DNA of 51,502 nt from Promethearchaeota archaeon (GCA_016839915.1 JAEOTH010000218.1:1-51502); one strand, 5' to 3'; counted from the stretch's first letter, positions 7,111-16,703 are shown. The notes: generated by a model from the sequence alone, not told the origin. Numbers and translations: made by a program.

Positions 7111-8751
7111 TTAAATTGCTTCAGGGATTTCTACTACAAAATTACTTCCTTGACTAAAATCGTTATTTATACGATTTTCAACCCAAATTTTACCATTATA
7201 GCTTTCAATAATCTTTTTTACGAGTGAGAGTCCAATTCCCATTCCTCTCACATGATTGTCTTGCTTATGTCCTTTTTGGAATATTAATTCTTTTTTATTA
7301 TCAGGAATACCTATACCATTATCCTTAAATTCCATTTTAATATAATTGTTTTTATCATTTACCACTTTGCTAATATTAATTTGAATTTTAATAGGTTGAT
7401 TTTGGTTATATTTTATTGCATTATGAAAGATATTTTCAAATACATCCAAGAGAAATTCATTAGCTCTTACTAACACATAACTGATTTTTCTATCAATTTT
7501 TATATCTAATTCCTTCTCTTGAGCACTTTTATATGCAAATTGTATTGCTTCATCTAACACTTTATAGACATCGACATCTCTCAATGTAATTTCTGATTCT
7601 TCAAGTTTAGAAAGTTTCTGCACATTATTAATTAGTTTTACTCCTCTCTCAATTTGATTATCTATAATTTGAAAAAATTCCTCTAAATTTTCTAAACTTT
7701 CTGCTTTTGTTTTCAATATTGAAATTAATTCAGCAGAAGATTTTATATTATGAAATATGTTATTAATATCGTGTGTAAAAATATCTTTAAAGAGTTCCGC
7801 TCTTTCATAGGCCTCTCGATATAGGGTCTCAGATCTTCTTAATTCTTGCTCTGCATGTTGGTGTTCAGTAACATCTTTAAAACTCCACACACGTCCTACC
7901 TTTTCCCCATCTTGAACCAGCGGACAAGAATATTGTTCAAAAATTCGTCCATCATTAAAAAAAATCATGTCATAAGCATCCTTTGAAGTTTTTTCAAGAT
8001 CAGTTAATTTTAATAAAAAAGCATCTGGATTTTTAAGTTGATTAAGCATGTAATTTAATACATTGTTGAAATCCTTTTGATCAACAATTTTTTCTGGTAT
8101 ACGCCACATATAAATGAATCTTTCATTCAAATGGGTAATTGTACCATAATTATCTATAGCAATGATACCATCAGCAGTAGCTTCGAATGTAGCTCGTAGC
8201 AATTCTTGACTTTCTTTTAATGCTTTCTCGGCGTTTAACCGTTCAATAGTATCGCTTAAAGTTTGCCCAAATATTCGCAAGATCACGAAATCTTTACCTT
8301 TCCATTGAATTTTTTCTGTGATTTTATTAAAACATACAAATCCTGCGATTGTTCCACTAACATAGATAGGAAACGCTAAAAAAGACTGGATATTTTGAAT
8401 TTCCATAAATTTCTTTACTGATTGAGCTCCGTTCGGCAGATCAGAAACATCTCTGATGTTAACGAAACTAATTTTCTCAACTTGGGCAATCCACCAAGAA
8501 ATTATTCCTACATCTACTCTTTGAAGATTACTTTGTTGGGAATTAATCCCCTCAGCACACCATTCATGGGTATTTTTAAAGAATTTGTTATTTTCATCGA
8601 ATAGAAATAAACTAACGCGATCTGCTTTTGATAAAATCCCCATGTCTTCAAAAGATGAATTAATTACTTTATCAAGATCGACCTTTCCCACAAATCGAGA
8701 AGATAAACTTGAAATAACCTTCTCAAAGTTTAATCTACTTTCAAGTGACAC
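7111..8751 (-). CDS. GAF-PAS sensor histidine kinase
   Basis: A 546-residue soluble histidine kinase with no membrane segment. Domains in order: GAF (about 1-170), PAS (about 185-300, ending with VGRVWSFKDVTEHQ), a dimerisation helix with the phospho-acceptor H327 in FTHDINNIFHNIK, and a HATPase_c domain with N-box NAIKYNQ, G1 box DNGIGIPDNK and G2 box GMGIGLSLVKKI. The HDINN form of the H-box occurs in several archaeal kinases. A small-molecule or redox signal is expected to act through GAF and PAS. No response regulator is adjacent; the only one in the window is at 13865. The gene is convergent with the CCG protein and divergent from the MOT1 transporter, with 166 bases between those starts. 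Confidence 0.9.
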   Translation of the reverse strand: MSLESRLNFEKVISSLSSRFVGKVDLDKVINSSFEDMGILSKADRVSLFLFDENNKFFKNTHEWCAEGINSQQSNLQRVDVGIISWWIAQVEKISFVNIRDVSDLPNGAQSVKKFMEIQNIQSFLAFPIYVSGTIAGFVCFNKITEKIQWKGKDFVILRIFGQTLSDTIERLNAEKALKESQELLRATFEATADGIIAIDNYGTITHLNERFIYMWRIPEKIVDQKDFNNVLNYMLNQLKNPDAFLLKLTDLEKTSKDAYDMIFFNDGRIFEQYSCPLVQDGEKVGRVWSFKDVTEHQHAEQELRRSETLYREAYERAELFKDIFTHDINNIFHNIKSSAELISILKTKAESLENLEEFFQIIDNQIERGVKLINNVQKLSKLEESEITLRDVDVYKVLDEAIQFAYKSAQEKELDIKIDRKISYVLVRANEFLLDVFENIFHNAIKYNQNQPIKIQINISKVVNDKNNYIKMEFKDNGIGIPDNKKELIFQKGHKQDNHVRGMGIGLSLVKKIIESYNGKIWVENRINNDFSQGSNFVVEIPEAI

Positions 8752-8917
8752 GCAAATACTCCTTTATCAAAAGAAAGGAACCAAGATTCCTTGCCTAATT
8801 AAGATTTATTAGATAAATCTGAATCTGCAAATATGATAAATTGAATATTTTTAAATTTATGGAAAGGGAAAATGTTGATTTTAAATGATTATTTGAAAAT
8901 AAAAGCGTTCTAATAAA

Positions 8918-10117
8918 TTGAGAAATTTAATATATTTGTTATTTTTAATATATTTGATTTATTTGGAATCTAATAATATTCCCTTTGAAAATCAAACTGA
9001 AAAGAATAACCGTAAATTTACTTTAAGAGAATTTGGTGGAGCATTTGGGGATTGGGGCACATTAATTCCATTCATCATTGGATATATCTCAATAGTTGGA
9101 TTAAACCCAGCAGGAATTTTCTTTACTTTAGGGATAACAAACATCGTTCTAGGTATAAAATTTAACCTCCCACTTCCTGTACAACCACAGAAGACGATTG
9201 GCACTGTAGCTATATCAAAAAGTTGGAATCCTAATATGGTTATTTCTACTGGGTTTGGCACTGGAGTTATTTGGTTCGTTCTTGGATTTACAAAAAGACT
9301 AAATAAAATAGTAAGTAAAGTTCCTATTATTGCAGTTAGAGGAATCCAACTTGGTTTAGCTCTGATATTAGGAGGGACAGGAATTGTATTATTTACTGAT
9401 AATCTATTACTTGGTTTTATCTCAATTGTAATAATATTAATTTTAATAAAGAATAAACCAATTCCTTCTGCAATTATTCTTACATTGGGTGGAATTTTAG
9501 TATTACTTTTTACGGGGACTATTAATATTTCAGAATTAAAATTTGGACTTCCTTCATTTACTTCATTTACGTTTCAATTTCCAACATGGGAGAACTTCTT
9601 ATTAGGGATGTTATATGCCGGATTTGCACAATTATTTCTAACGTTAACAAACGTTATGATTGCTACTATTGTACTTATCAAAGAACTCTTTCCAGAGAAA
9701 AAGAATATTGATGCAAATACTCTAGCTTTTAATATGGGTTTAATGAATTTAATTAACCCTTTTTTCTTAGGGATGCCTTTATGTCATGGATCTGGAGGAT
9801 TAATGGCGCAATATGCTTTTGGTGCTAGGACTGGGGGTTCAATGATATTAGAGGGAATAATGGAATTATTTCTTGGCTTTTTTTTCTCTGAATCATTATT
9901 TTTACTTTTTTCAGCCTTTCCAATGGCGATCTTAGGTGCCATGCTCATGTACACTGCCTTTCTATTGGGAAAAATATCTTTCAAAGATTTTAACGCTAAA
10001 TCATTCCCAATAATATTGATCTCCGCAATTATCTGCTACTTTCTTAATATAGCAATTGGTTTCTTGATTGGATTAACACTCTATTTCATTTTTAAAAAAT
10101 TAATTGAAGAATCATAA
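8918..10117 (+). CDS. MOT1-family molybdate/sulfate transporter
   Basis: A membrane protein of about 399 residues with some ten to eleven hydrophobic helices. Two family-defining stretches are clear: GGAFGDWGTLIPF near the N terminus and LPVQPQKTIGTVAI after it, and later LCHGSGGLMAQYAFGARTG. These match the MFS_MOT1 (sulfate-transporter-like) family, which imports molybdate at high affinity. Molybdate or tungstate uptake would feed pterin-cofactor enzymes. The start is uncertain: the frame opens with TTG at 8918 and has no ATG before the first conserved motif; other TTG codons occur within the next 16 codons. It is divergent from the histidine kinase at 7111-8751. Confidence 0.85.
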   Translation: MRNLIYLLFLIYLIYLESNNIPFENQTEKNNRKFTLREFGGAFGDWGTLIPFIIGYISIVGLNPAGIFFTLGITNIVLGIKFNLPLPVQPQKTIGTVAISKSWNPNMVISTGFGTGVIWFVLGFTKRLNKIVSKVPIIAVRGIQLGLALILGGTGIVLFTDNLLLGFISIVIILILIKNKPIPSAIILTLGGILVLLFTGTINISELKFGLPSFTSFTFQFPTWENFLLGMLYAGFAQLFLTLTNVMIATIVLIKELFPEKKNIDANTLAFNMGLMNLINPFFLGMPLCHGSGGLMAQYAFGARTGGSMILEGIMELFLGFFFSESLFLLFSAFPMAILGAMLMYTAFLLGKISFKDFNAKSFPIILISAIICYFLNIAIGFLIGLTLYFIFKKLIEES

Positions 10118-10257
10118 AGCTGATCTAAATTTATTTTGAATTATTAATGTAATTCCATAAGATTTTATCCTATAATAATTCTAAACTGATTTTTTTTATA
10201 ATTTAAATGAAAAATTCTTTTAAGTATGAAAGCAAATATTCATATTAGAATGAACAA

Positions 10258-10962
10258 ATGGGTGATTTTATGTTATTTTCCGAAAATGAAATGAATAATA
10301 TAAAAAGAGAAATGGCTAAACTAAAAGAAAAAGTTGTACTTAAACTATTTACTGATTTTAAAATTAAAGAAGATGGAACAAAAATAAGAAAGTGTATGGC
10401 TTGTGAGGGTACATATGAGTTATTAAAAATTTTAGCAGATCATTCTAATGGAAAGCTAGAAATTGAGGAAATATCTACTGAAGAAAATGAAGAAAAAGCA
10501 AAGAAATTCAATGTTAATAAAATACCCGCTATCCTATTTGTTGATGACAATGATAAAGAAATTATTCGATATTTAGCACACCCAATAGGATCCGAATTTG
10601 TACCCTTTCTCAATAGTATACAATATTTTTCAGGAGTGAGGCCTTATTACGCGGATCAAATTCTTACACACCTTAAAAAAATAAATAATGCAAAAATGAA
10701 AATTTTTATAACTCCAACCTGTCCTTACTGTCCAGCAACAGTGCCTGTCTTAACTCTCTTTGCAATTGTTTCCAAGGGAAAAATTACAGTTGAGGTAATT
10801 GATGTTAACATGAATCCTGATTTAGGAATGAAATACCAAGTACAAGGAGTACCCCATACTGTCGTCAATGAAAAAGACCATATATATGGAATGTTCACTC
10901 CCCAAGATTTATTGGATAAATTAACTAAAGGTCAGAGAGATTTTGGAGGAATGTATGCATAA
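10258..10962 (+). CDS. Protein disulfide oxidoreductase (PDO, tandem thioredoxin folds), paralogue 1
   Basis: A protein of about 234 residues built of two thioredoxin folds, like the glutaredoxin-like PDO of hyperthermophilic archaea. The N-terminal unit has C46-M-A-C49, the C-terminal unit C155-P-Y-C158 in TPTCPYCPATV. Both units carry cis-prolines (NKIPAIL, GVPHTV). PDOs oxidise, reduce or isomerise disulfides in the cytoplasm, with the C-terminal CPYC usually being the site reduced by thioredoxin reductase. It is the first of three tandem paralogues followed by a TrxR-like gene. The ATG at 10258 is followed by GGTGA and a second ATG at 10270, so translation may begin at the later Met. Confidence 0.9.
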   Translation: MGDFMLFSENEMNNIKREMAKLKEKVVLKLFTDFKIKEDGTKIRKCMACEGTYELLKILADHSNGKLEIEEISTEENEEKAKKFNVNKIPAILFVDDNDKEIIRYLAHPIGSEFVPFLNSIQYFSGVRPYYADQILTHLKKINNAKMKIFITPTCPYCPATVPVLTLFAIVSKGKITVEVIDVNMNPDLGMKYQVQGVPHTVVNEKDHIYGMFTPQDLLDKLTKGQRDFGGMYA

Positions 10963-10983
10963 TATAAATATGGTGATATAGAA

Positions 10984-11667
10984 GTGTCTCAAGATGCAAA
11001 ATATAGAGAAATAATAAAGAGAGAAATAGCTAAATTAAAGAAACCTGTTAAATTAAAGGTTTTTACATGTAAAGAAAAACCTACTTCGGGGAGTTTAATA
11101 AGAGAATGTATGGATTGTAATCAATTTATGGCATTATTGAGGATATATGAAGAAAATTCCAATGGGATGCTAACAATTGAGGAATTTTGTATTGATGAGA
11201 ACCCTGAAATTGCTAAAACGTATGATATTTCGAGAGTACCTACAATCCTATTTATCGATGAGATGGGAAGAGAAATTATACGATATTTAGCAGCCCCTCA
11301 AGGTGGCGAAATTCAACCATTTATCCAAGCTATATTTGCTTTTGCTGGAGCACCAAACTATTATGAAGCTACAATAAAACAAAATTTAGACAGGATTCAA
11401 CCTTCTACAATAAAGGTAATGATAACAGAAACTTGTCCTTATTGTCCACAGGTTTGTACAATTGTCAATAATTTCGCAATTGCATCCGAAGGTAAGATTA
11501 GAACAATTGTGATTGATATCGTTGCAAATCCGGATATTGGTCAATATTATGACGCAGCGGGTGTTCCTTACACTATAATAAATGATCAAAAAACCTTAGT
11601 TGGAATGGTTGGACCCAATGAAATACTAAGAGCTTTAATTGGAGGGAATATTCGCGTTCAATATTAA
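10984..11667 (+). CDS. Protein disulfide oxidoreductase (PDO), paralogue 2
   Basis: A 227-residue tandem thioredoxin-fold protein starting with GTG; the motif GGTGA at 10974-10978 lies seven bases before it, which supports this start. Redox sites are C42-M-D-C45 (IRECMDCNQF) and C151-P-Y-C154 (TETCPYCPQV). Extra cysteines at C29 and C69 and one just after the second site distinguish it from paralogue 1. The cis-Pro segments SRVPTIL and GVPYTI are present. It is closer in sequence to paralogue 3 than to paralogue 1 (shared RYLAAPQG and ANYYE-type segments). It lies 21 bases after paralogue 1 and is probably co-transcribed. Role: cytoplasmic disulfide exchange with the TrxR-like protein downstream. 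Confidence 0.9.
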   Translation: MSQDAKYREIIKREIAKLKKPVKLKVFTCKEKPTSGSLIRECMDCNQFMALLRIYEENSNGMLTIEEFCIDENPEIAKTYDISRVPTILFIDEMGREIIRYLAAPQGGEIQPFIQAIFAFAGAPNYYEATIKQNLDRIQPSTIKVMITETCPYCPQVCTIVNNFAIASEGKIRTIVIDIVANPDIGQYYDAAGVPYTIINDQKTLVGMVGPNEILRALIGGNIRVQY

Positions 11668-11751
11668 TACAAATTTAAGTATTTATGATTAAATCTAAAT
11701 AATTATACATAAGAGGAGAGGAAATTACCAGCATCATATATATTTAAAAAA

Positions 11752-12381
11752 ATGATACGTGAGGAGATGAAGAAACTTACAAAACCTGTTAAACTAACTG
11801 TGTTTGTAAATAAAAATAGGAATCCCCAAAATTACGAGTATACTATGTCAATACTAAAACTCTATGAAGAAAACTCTGAAGGAATGCTTAAATTTGAAGA
11901 ACTAGAAATAGGAAAGAACCCAGATTTAGAGAAAAAATACAAAATTGAACGAGCACCCACAATATTATTCATCGATAATGATGGAAATGAGCTAATTCGT
12001 TATTTAGCAGCTCCGCAGGGTAGCGAGGTCCAGCCTTTTATTCAAGCTTTATTAATATTGGCAGGAGCTTCGAATTATTATGAACTTACTGTTAAAGAGA
12101 ATCTTAATAAAATAGTTTCTTCAACAATTAAAGTGTTGATAACAAATTCATGCGCTTACTGTCCTCAGATGGTAAGTATAGCTTCTCAATTTGCGCTAGC
12201 ATCGGAAGGAAAAATTAGAGCTGTGATAATAGATATTATGGAAAATTCTGATATTGGAAAGCTATATGATACCTCCAGTGTTCCTTATACTATAATAAAC
12301 GAAAAAGAGCCTTTAGTTGGTTGTTATAGCCCTAATGAATTACTAAAAGCACTTTTTGAAGAGAATGAGGTACTTTTATAG
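11752..12381 (+). CDS. PDO paralogue 3 lacking the N-terminal CxxC
   Basis: A 209-residue tandem thioredoxin-fold protein of the same family. The C-terminal site is kept as C134-A-Y-C137 (TNSCAYCPQM), although the usual Pro is replaced by Ala. In the N-terminal unit the stretch aligned to ECMDCNQF of paralogue 2 reads NPQNYEYT, so both active-site cysteines are gone, while the cis-Pro (ERAPTIL) and the rest of the fold remain. It is therefore likely a single-site oxidoreductase or a subunit that pairs with paralogues 1 and 2. An 84-base gap containing GAGGAGAGG separates it from paralogue 2. The loss is an in-frame divergence, not a frameshift, so the gene looks functional. Confidence 0.85.
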   Translation: MIREEMKKLTKPVKLTVFVNKNRNPQNYEYTMSILKLYEENSEGMLKFEELEIGKNPDLEKKYKIERAPTILFIDNDGNELIRYLAAPQGSEVQPFIQALLILAGASNYYELTVKENLNKIVSSTIKVLITNSCAYCPQMVSIASQFALASEGKIRAVIIDIMENSDIGKLYDTSSVPYTIINEKEPLVGCYSPNELLKALFEENEVLL

Positions 12382-12415
12382 AATAAAATAAAAAAATAAA
12401 TAATGTGGCAAAAAA

Positions 12416-13360
12416 ATGTTTAATATTGATATAGAAGGTATTGATTTTGATAAGACCTATGATTTAATCGTATTAGGAGGCGGGCCAACAGCAATTGGAT
12501 GTGCAATATATGCCGCTCGATTTGCTATGGATGTGTTAGTAGTTGGTAAAACTTTTGGAGGTTTAATTGCGACTACTCATATTGTTGAGAATTATCCTGG
12601 AATCACATCAATAAGTGGCCAAGGGTTAATTGATATGTTCAGGGATCATATGAATTCTCTTAGCATCCCTTATATATCAGATGAAATACGGAGTATTGAG
12701 AAGGTTGATGATCACTTTGAACTTCGTTCTTTTTTTCAAAAATTTAAAGCCTATTCAGTTTGTATCTCAACTGGATCAGAAAGGAAGAAATTAGGCATTC
12801 CTGGGGAAGAGGAATTTGCTGGGAGAGGTGTATCATATTGTGCGACTTGTGATGGACCATTTTATAAGGATAAAAATGTTTGTGTAATTGGAGGAAGCGA
12901 TTCTGCTGCAAAAGAAGCATTATTTTTATCACAGAATACCAAAAAAGTATACATTATTTATAGAGGAGAAGAAATTAGAGCAGAGCCAATTAATAAAAAG
13001 CGTGTCCATGATAATGAAAAAATAGAAATAATCTACAATACTAATATAACTAAAATCAATGGGGATACTACAGTAAAATCTGTAGTTTTCGATAATGGAA
13101 AAGAATTTAAAATTGATGGAGTATTTATTGAAATCGGTTCAGTTCCTAATTCTGATTTAGCAAAACGTATTGGTGTTGAAATAAACGAAAAAGGTGAAAT
13201 TAAAATTAACCGTAAATCAGAAACGAATATTCCTGGAATCTTTGCTGCGGGAGATGTAGCTGATGCTCCTTTTAAACAAGCTATCACTGGAGTCTCTGAA
13301 GGAGTTATTGCCGCTTATTCTGCTTTTGATTACGTTAAGGAAATGAATATCGAGTATTAA
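12416..13360 (+). CDS. Thioredoxin reductase-like flavoprotein (partner of PDOs)
   Basis: A 314-residue low-molecular-weight thioredoxin reductase type protein. The FAD-binding motif is at residues 19-28 (VLGGGPTAIG), the redox pair is C142-A-T-C145, the pyridine-nucleotide Rossmann motif is VIGGSDSAAKEA at about 157, and the second FAD motif is GIFAAGDVADAPFKQ near the C terminus. It would transfer electrons from NAD(P)H through FAD to the disulfide of PDO. The usual NADPH-specific HRR motif is replaced by YRGEEIR, so coenzyme preference is uncertain and could be NADH. It follows PDO paralogue 3 by 34 bases and appears to be the reductase of the PDO set. Confidence 0.9.
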   Translation: MFNIDIEGIDFDKTYDLIVLGGGPTAIGCAIYAARFAMDVLVVGKTFGGLIATTHIVENYPGITSISGQGLIDMFRDHMNSLSIPYISDEIRSIEKVDDHFELRSFFQKFKAYSVCISTGSERKKLGIPGEEEFAGRGVSYCATCDGPFYKDKNVCVIGGSDSAAKEALFLSQNTKKVYIIYRGEEIRAEPINKKRVHDNEKIEIIYNTNITKINGDTTVKSVVFDNGKEFKIDGVFIEIGSVPNSDLAKRIGVEINEKGEIKINRKSETNIPGIFAAGDVADAPFKQAITGVSEGVIAAYSAFDYVKEMNIEY

Positions 13361-13388
13361 ACTTTAAAAAAAAATAAAAAAAAATAAT

Positions 13389-13703
13389 TTATTCGATATT
13401 AATCTCTATACTGTGAAACTCGGGCTCTTTAAACGGAACATCAATTTTTAAAAGACCATTTTTATAAACTGCTTTTGCTTCTTCTGGTTTTACTGGACAA
13501 CAAACCGTATAGGAACCAATATAGATAGTGTCCTCGGTCTCTCCTTTAATGAAAAAGCTATCGTCATGCATTTTAAGTTTAATTGTATCCTTCTCTACGC
13601 CAGGTAATCGTATCTCAATCTTGTAAATATTATCTTCGTCATCAGCCCAAGAACACACATCTGGAGACATTAAAAATTTTTCTGATTCTTTTACTTCAGA
13701 CAT
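13389..13703 (-). CDS. Small heat-shock protein (Hsp20/alpha-crystallin)
   Basis: A short Hsp20-family chaperone of about 104 residues. The alpha-crystallin core is seen from YKIEIRLPGVEKDTIKLKM through the strand FFIKGE and the C-terminal KNGLLKIDVPF. Members hold unfolding proteins in large oligomers. The N-terminal arm is very short and the C-terminal I-x-I-type tail is ISIEINIE-like (HSIEINIE), so it may form smaller assemblies. The frame also opens with GTG at 13710-13712, but that GTG is part of a GGTGA ribosome-binding motif placed five bases before the ATG at 13701-13703, which is the better start. It is convergent with the TrxR-like gene, so it is not part of the PDO operon. Confidence 0.85.
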   Translation of the reverse strand: MSEVKESEKFLMSPDVCSWADDEDNIYKIEIRLPGVEKDTIKLKMHDDSFFIKGETEDTIYIGSYTVCCPVKPEEAKAVYKNGLLKIDVPFKEPEFHSIEINIE

Positions 13704-13864
13704 ATTTTTCACCTTAAAAATTATAGTTTTATTTATTGATAACCCTATTCAAAAGAGCTGATTTAAATGTTATTTCTAGAAATTATTAAAAGAAGAGATC
13801 TTTCTCGCTTAATTATTAGACTCAAAATCAAATCTATTTTTAATTTATAACTATAAATACAGAA

Positions 13865-14776
13865 TCAACTTTGTAGTAAAAATGAGTCTGCTGATAAAAT
13901 TTCTAAAATTTTTCCCCAATATTCTTTTATATCCCAATCCTCATTCGTTTTTAACTTTTCAGAGATTTTTTTCAAAATATTTCTAATTTTAAGCGAATTA
14001 AAATAAGATAAATTTGGTGTGATTACTGATAACATATATTGTTTTTCTCCATATCTCTCATTATCATCTGGAAAAGAATCAAAAAATAAATAACCTTTAT
14101 TCTTAATATTTTCGATGTTTAATAAAATACCTTGAGATTTTGTTATTCTATCATGCCCATAAATGGAAGTTGCAGCATGAAATAATTGCTTACCGATAGC
14201 TTTAATCGAGAAAGGCAAATTTTTGTCAGAGGGATAACTTTCCTTGACAGTAGGGCCAGTACTATCATGCCAATAGACAATTAATAAACATAACAGTTGC
14301 TGATCTTTTTCAAGAAGGGGAGATTGTATTTGAATATTTGATGAGGAGAGTAATTGTTTAATCTCCTTATCAAGAAGATTAGATTTATTATTTCGTGCAA
14401 TCTTCCCTGAGATTGATGCAATTAAATCTTCTTTATTAAAGGGTTTGGTTATATAATCGTCTACTCCCAACATTTTACCTAATCGAATATCTTCAGGAGT
14501 AGATTTAGCAGTTAGAAATAGAAATGGAATTCGATACCATAGAGGGGTGTTAGATACTGTCGCAAAAAAATTGTACCCATTCATTCCTGGCATCATAATA
14601 TCACTAATGATTAAATCTGGAAGGCTTTTTATTTCAGATAAAAGTTTTATTGCATCTTTACCATTTACAGCGGTTTTAACTGTATAGTCATTTTCTTCCA
14701 ATAAGAGTTTTAAATGAAATAAGATATCTTCATTATCATCAACAATGAGTATAACAGATTGAGACTCAACTTGCAT
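13865..14776 (-). CDS. Response regulator receiver fused to a longin-like domain
   Basis: A 303-residue protein. Residues 1-125 are a complete receiver domain: acidic pair D13-D14 (ILIVDDNED), phospho-acceptor D59 (IISDIMMPGMNG), T89 and K111 (YITKPF). Residues about 160-303 form a different domain opening with LLCLLIVYWHDSTGPTVKES, then ATSIYGH, GILLNIENI and KGYLFFDSF, a hairpin-rich pattern like longin/roadblock-type domains, which interact with small GTPases. No DNA-binding domain is present. It follows the MASE3 histidine kinase by 49 bases on the same strand, so that kinase is its probable phosphodonor, and a GTPase lies upstream in the same block. The longin reading of the C-terminal domain is inference from pattern; the receiver is certain. 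Confidence 0.85.
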   Translation of the reverse strand: MQVESQSVILIVDDNEDILFHLKLLLEENDYTVKTAVNGKDAIKLLSEIKSLPDLIISDIMMPGMNGYNFFATVSNTPLWYRIPFLFLTAKSTPEDIRLGKMLGVDDYITKPFNKEDLIASISGKIARNNKSNLLDKEIKQLLSSSNIQIQSPLLEKDQQLLCLLIVYWHDSTGPTVKESYPSDKNLPFSIKAIGKQLFHAATSIYGHDRITKSQGILLNIENIKNKGYLFFDSFPDDNERYGEKQYMLSVITPNLSYFNSLKIRNILKKISEKLKTNEDWDIKEYWGKILEILSADSFLLQS

Positions 14777-14825
14777 GGTGATTCGCTTAACACTCTTATG
14801 GTGAAAATATCAATTAAAATTATAT

Positions 14826-16703
14826 TTAAATGTTATTAGCTATCCTTGGGAAAAATATTGAAAAAGTAGTTTTTTCGCCTAATTCACTTTCGAGGTAAAT
14901 GCATCCTTGATGAATCTCTATTAAATCTTTTGCAATTGACAGACCTAAACCCGTTCCGGAAGTTCCGCTTACATTTGAAGCTCGATAGAACCTTTCAAAA
15001 ATATGAGGAAGGTCTCTTTTACTAATTCCGATACCATGATTTTTGAATTGAAAAAGTACACCGTCAACTCTTTTAGGATTATATTCACCTTGATAATTAT
15101 TAAAAGTAGAAATCTCTATTATCGTATTTTCATATGAATATTTAATTGCATTATCTAAAATGATGCGAAAGATTTGATCAATTCTTTTAATATCCCCTTT
15201 CACATTTATATTTTCATCTATATTAAGTCTGAACCTCACATTTTTTTCTTGAGTGAACGGTTCTAAAAATATTACTATGTTTTCTAACAATTTGAATGGA
15301 TTATACTCACTTAACTCCAGCTTTAACCTTTTTTCATCAATTTGTGAGACTAAAAGAAGATCTTCTGATAAATCTTTTAAAAGTAAAACATTTCTTTCTT
15401 CAGTTTCTATGATACTATTTAGCACTTCAGGGTTGAGTGAATCTCTTTTTTGCTTGTAGAGATCTATTGACATCATTAAAACAGTGATTGGAGTCCTTAA
15501 TTCATGAGATACTGTTGAAATTAAATTTTTTAATCGCTGTTCAGCTTTTTTTCTTTCACTAATATTATGAAAAATTCCTTGAATAATTGGATGTTTACCG
15601 ATCATAATATTCGAAGCCGTAATTGTCACTGGTATAATTTTTCCTGATTTGCTAATTAGCTCTGCCTCATGTGAAAGAATTTCTTCAGTACTTAAGTGTT
15701 TTCTAAACATATCTTTATAATATTCACTTTTTTCATGAGGATGAATTTCTGTCTGATTCATCCCAATAATTTCTTTTTTTTCGTATTCCAGAAGGATTTC
15801 CGCTGCATTATTACAGTTAATTATATCTCCTGTTACTGTATCAGCCCAGATTATCGCATCTGAAGCGTTTTCAAAGGTTAATCGAAATTTTCTTTCTGAT
15901 TCTTTTAAAGTTTCTTCACTTTGTTTTAATCTTGTGAACAATGTATTTAGGGGATCCTCAAGTCCTTTTTGGAGAATTGCTAAATATATAAGATAAAAAG
16001 AAATTATTTTGAAGATATGCCCTATTAAATTAGAAAGATCATATACGCCAATATAGAAAGTAAAAGCTAACTCTGCTATCATAGTTGATAAAATCGAAAA
16101 GACTATAAGATAGAGCATCGCTAAATTGAACTCTTTTCTATTTTTATAGATAACAAATATAGAAACTGCTAAAATTCCAATAATAATATATTCGCTGATA
16201 ATTTTAAAGGGTGTAAGGCTTTCAGTATAACAAACCGGAAAAATCTCGGTAAAGATTAATACAACTAAAAGGGTAGTTAGAAGAGTATATCCAATTACTA
16301 AATGATTTGGATTAATCTTTTTATACATTAAAAGAAATGCCAAGAGAAATGAGCCTGCTTGAAGATACCTAGCAGCGATCCATAATTGAGTAGGTAAATT
16401 TGCATCATATCCTACAAAAATATTCATCCCACTATATGCTAAAGTATGGATTAAATCAATTGAGCCGATATATAATAAACTAACTCCAAGTATCAAAAAT
16501 AAAGAACTTTCTATATTCTTTCGAGTATTCCATCCAATTGCAAATATCCCAAATGCAATTACTACACTAAATAATTCAGATATGGTATGGAATAAGAGGT
16601 AACTATAGAAATTAGTTATATAAATAAACAATATTATTATGCTAAAAATAATTATAGATGATCTATATTTCACTCGACTTGATAAATCCGTTTTTCCTTG
16701 CAT
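14826..16703 (-). CDS. MASE3-PAS membrane sensor histidine kinase
   Basis: A 625-residue kinase. Residues about 17-245 contain seven to eight hydrophobic helices with the MASE3 signature (AIGWNTRK, LGVSLLYIGSIDLIHTLAY, LWIAARYLQAGSFL). A PAS domain follows (about 268-390), then the HisKA helix with H400 in STVSHELRTPI, and HATPase_c with N-box LDNAIKYS, G1-like NHGIGISKRD (NHG replaces the usual DNG), and G2 GTSGTGLGLSIAKDL. MASE3 is a membrane sensory domain of unknown ligand. The kinase should autophosphorylate and pass phosphate to the response regulator directly downstream. The small GTPase gene is 115 bases upstream on the same strand. Confidence 0.92.
   Translation of the reverse strand: MQGKTDLSSRVKYRSSIIIFSIIILFIYITNFYSYLLFHTISELFSVVIAFGIFAIGWNTRKNIESSLFLILGVSLLYIGSIDLIHTLAYSGMNIFVGYDANLPTQLWIAARYLQAGSFLLAFLLMYKKINPNHLVIGYTLLTTLLVVLIFTEIFPVCYTESLTPFKIISEYIIIGILAVSIFVIYKNRKEFNLAMLYLIVFSILSTMIAELAFTFYIGVYDLSNLIGHIFKIISFYLIYLAILQKGLEDPLNTLFTRLKQSEETLKESERKFRLTFENASDAIIWADTVTGDIINCNNAAEILLEYEKKEIIGMNQTEIHPHEKSEYYKDMFRKHLSTEEILSHEAELISKSGKIIPVTITASNIMIGKHPIIQGIFHNISERKKAEQRLKNLISTVSHELRTPITVLMMSIDLYKQKRDSLNPEVLNSIIETEERNVLLLKDLSEDLLLVSQIDEKRLKLELSEYNPFKLLENIVIFLEPFTQEKNVRFRLNIDENINVKGDIKRIDQIFRIILDNAIKYSYENTIIEISTFNNYQGEYNPKRVDGVLFQFKNHGIGISKRDLPHIFERFYRASNVSGTSGTGLGLSIAKDLIEIHQGCIYLESELGEKTTFSIFFPRIANNI

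Noticed and set aside
8422-8812. Two short plus-strand frames over the histidine-kinase start
   Set aside because: They are antisense to the conserved GAF domain and lack any motif or ribosome-binding site.
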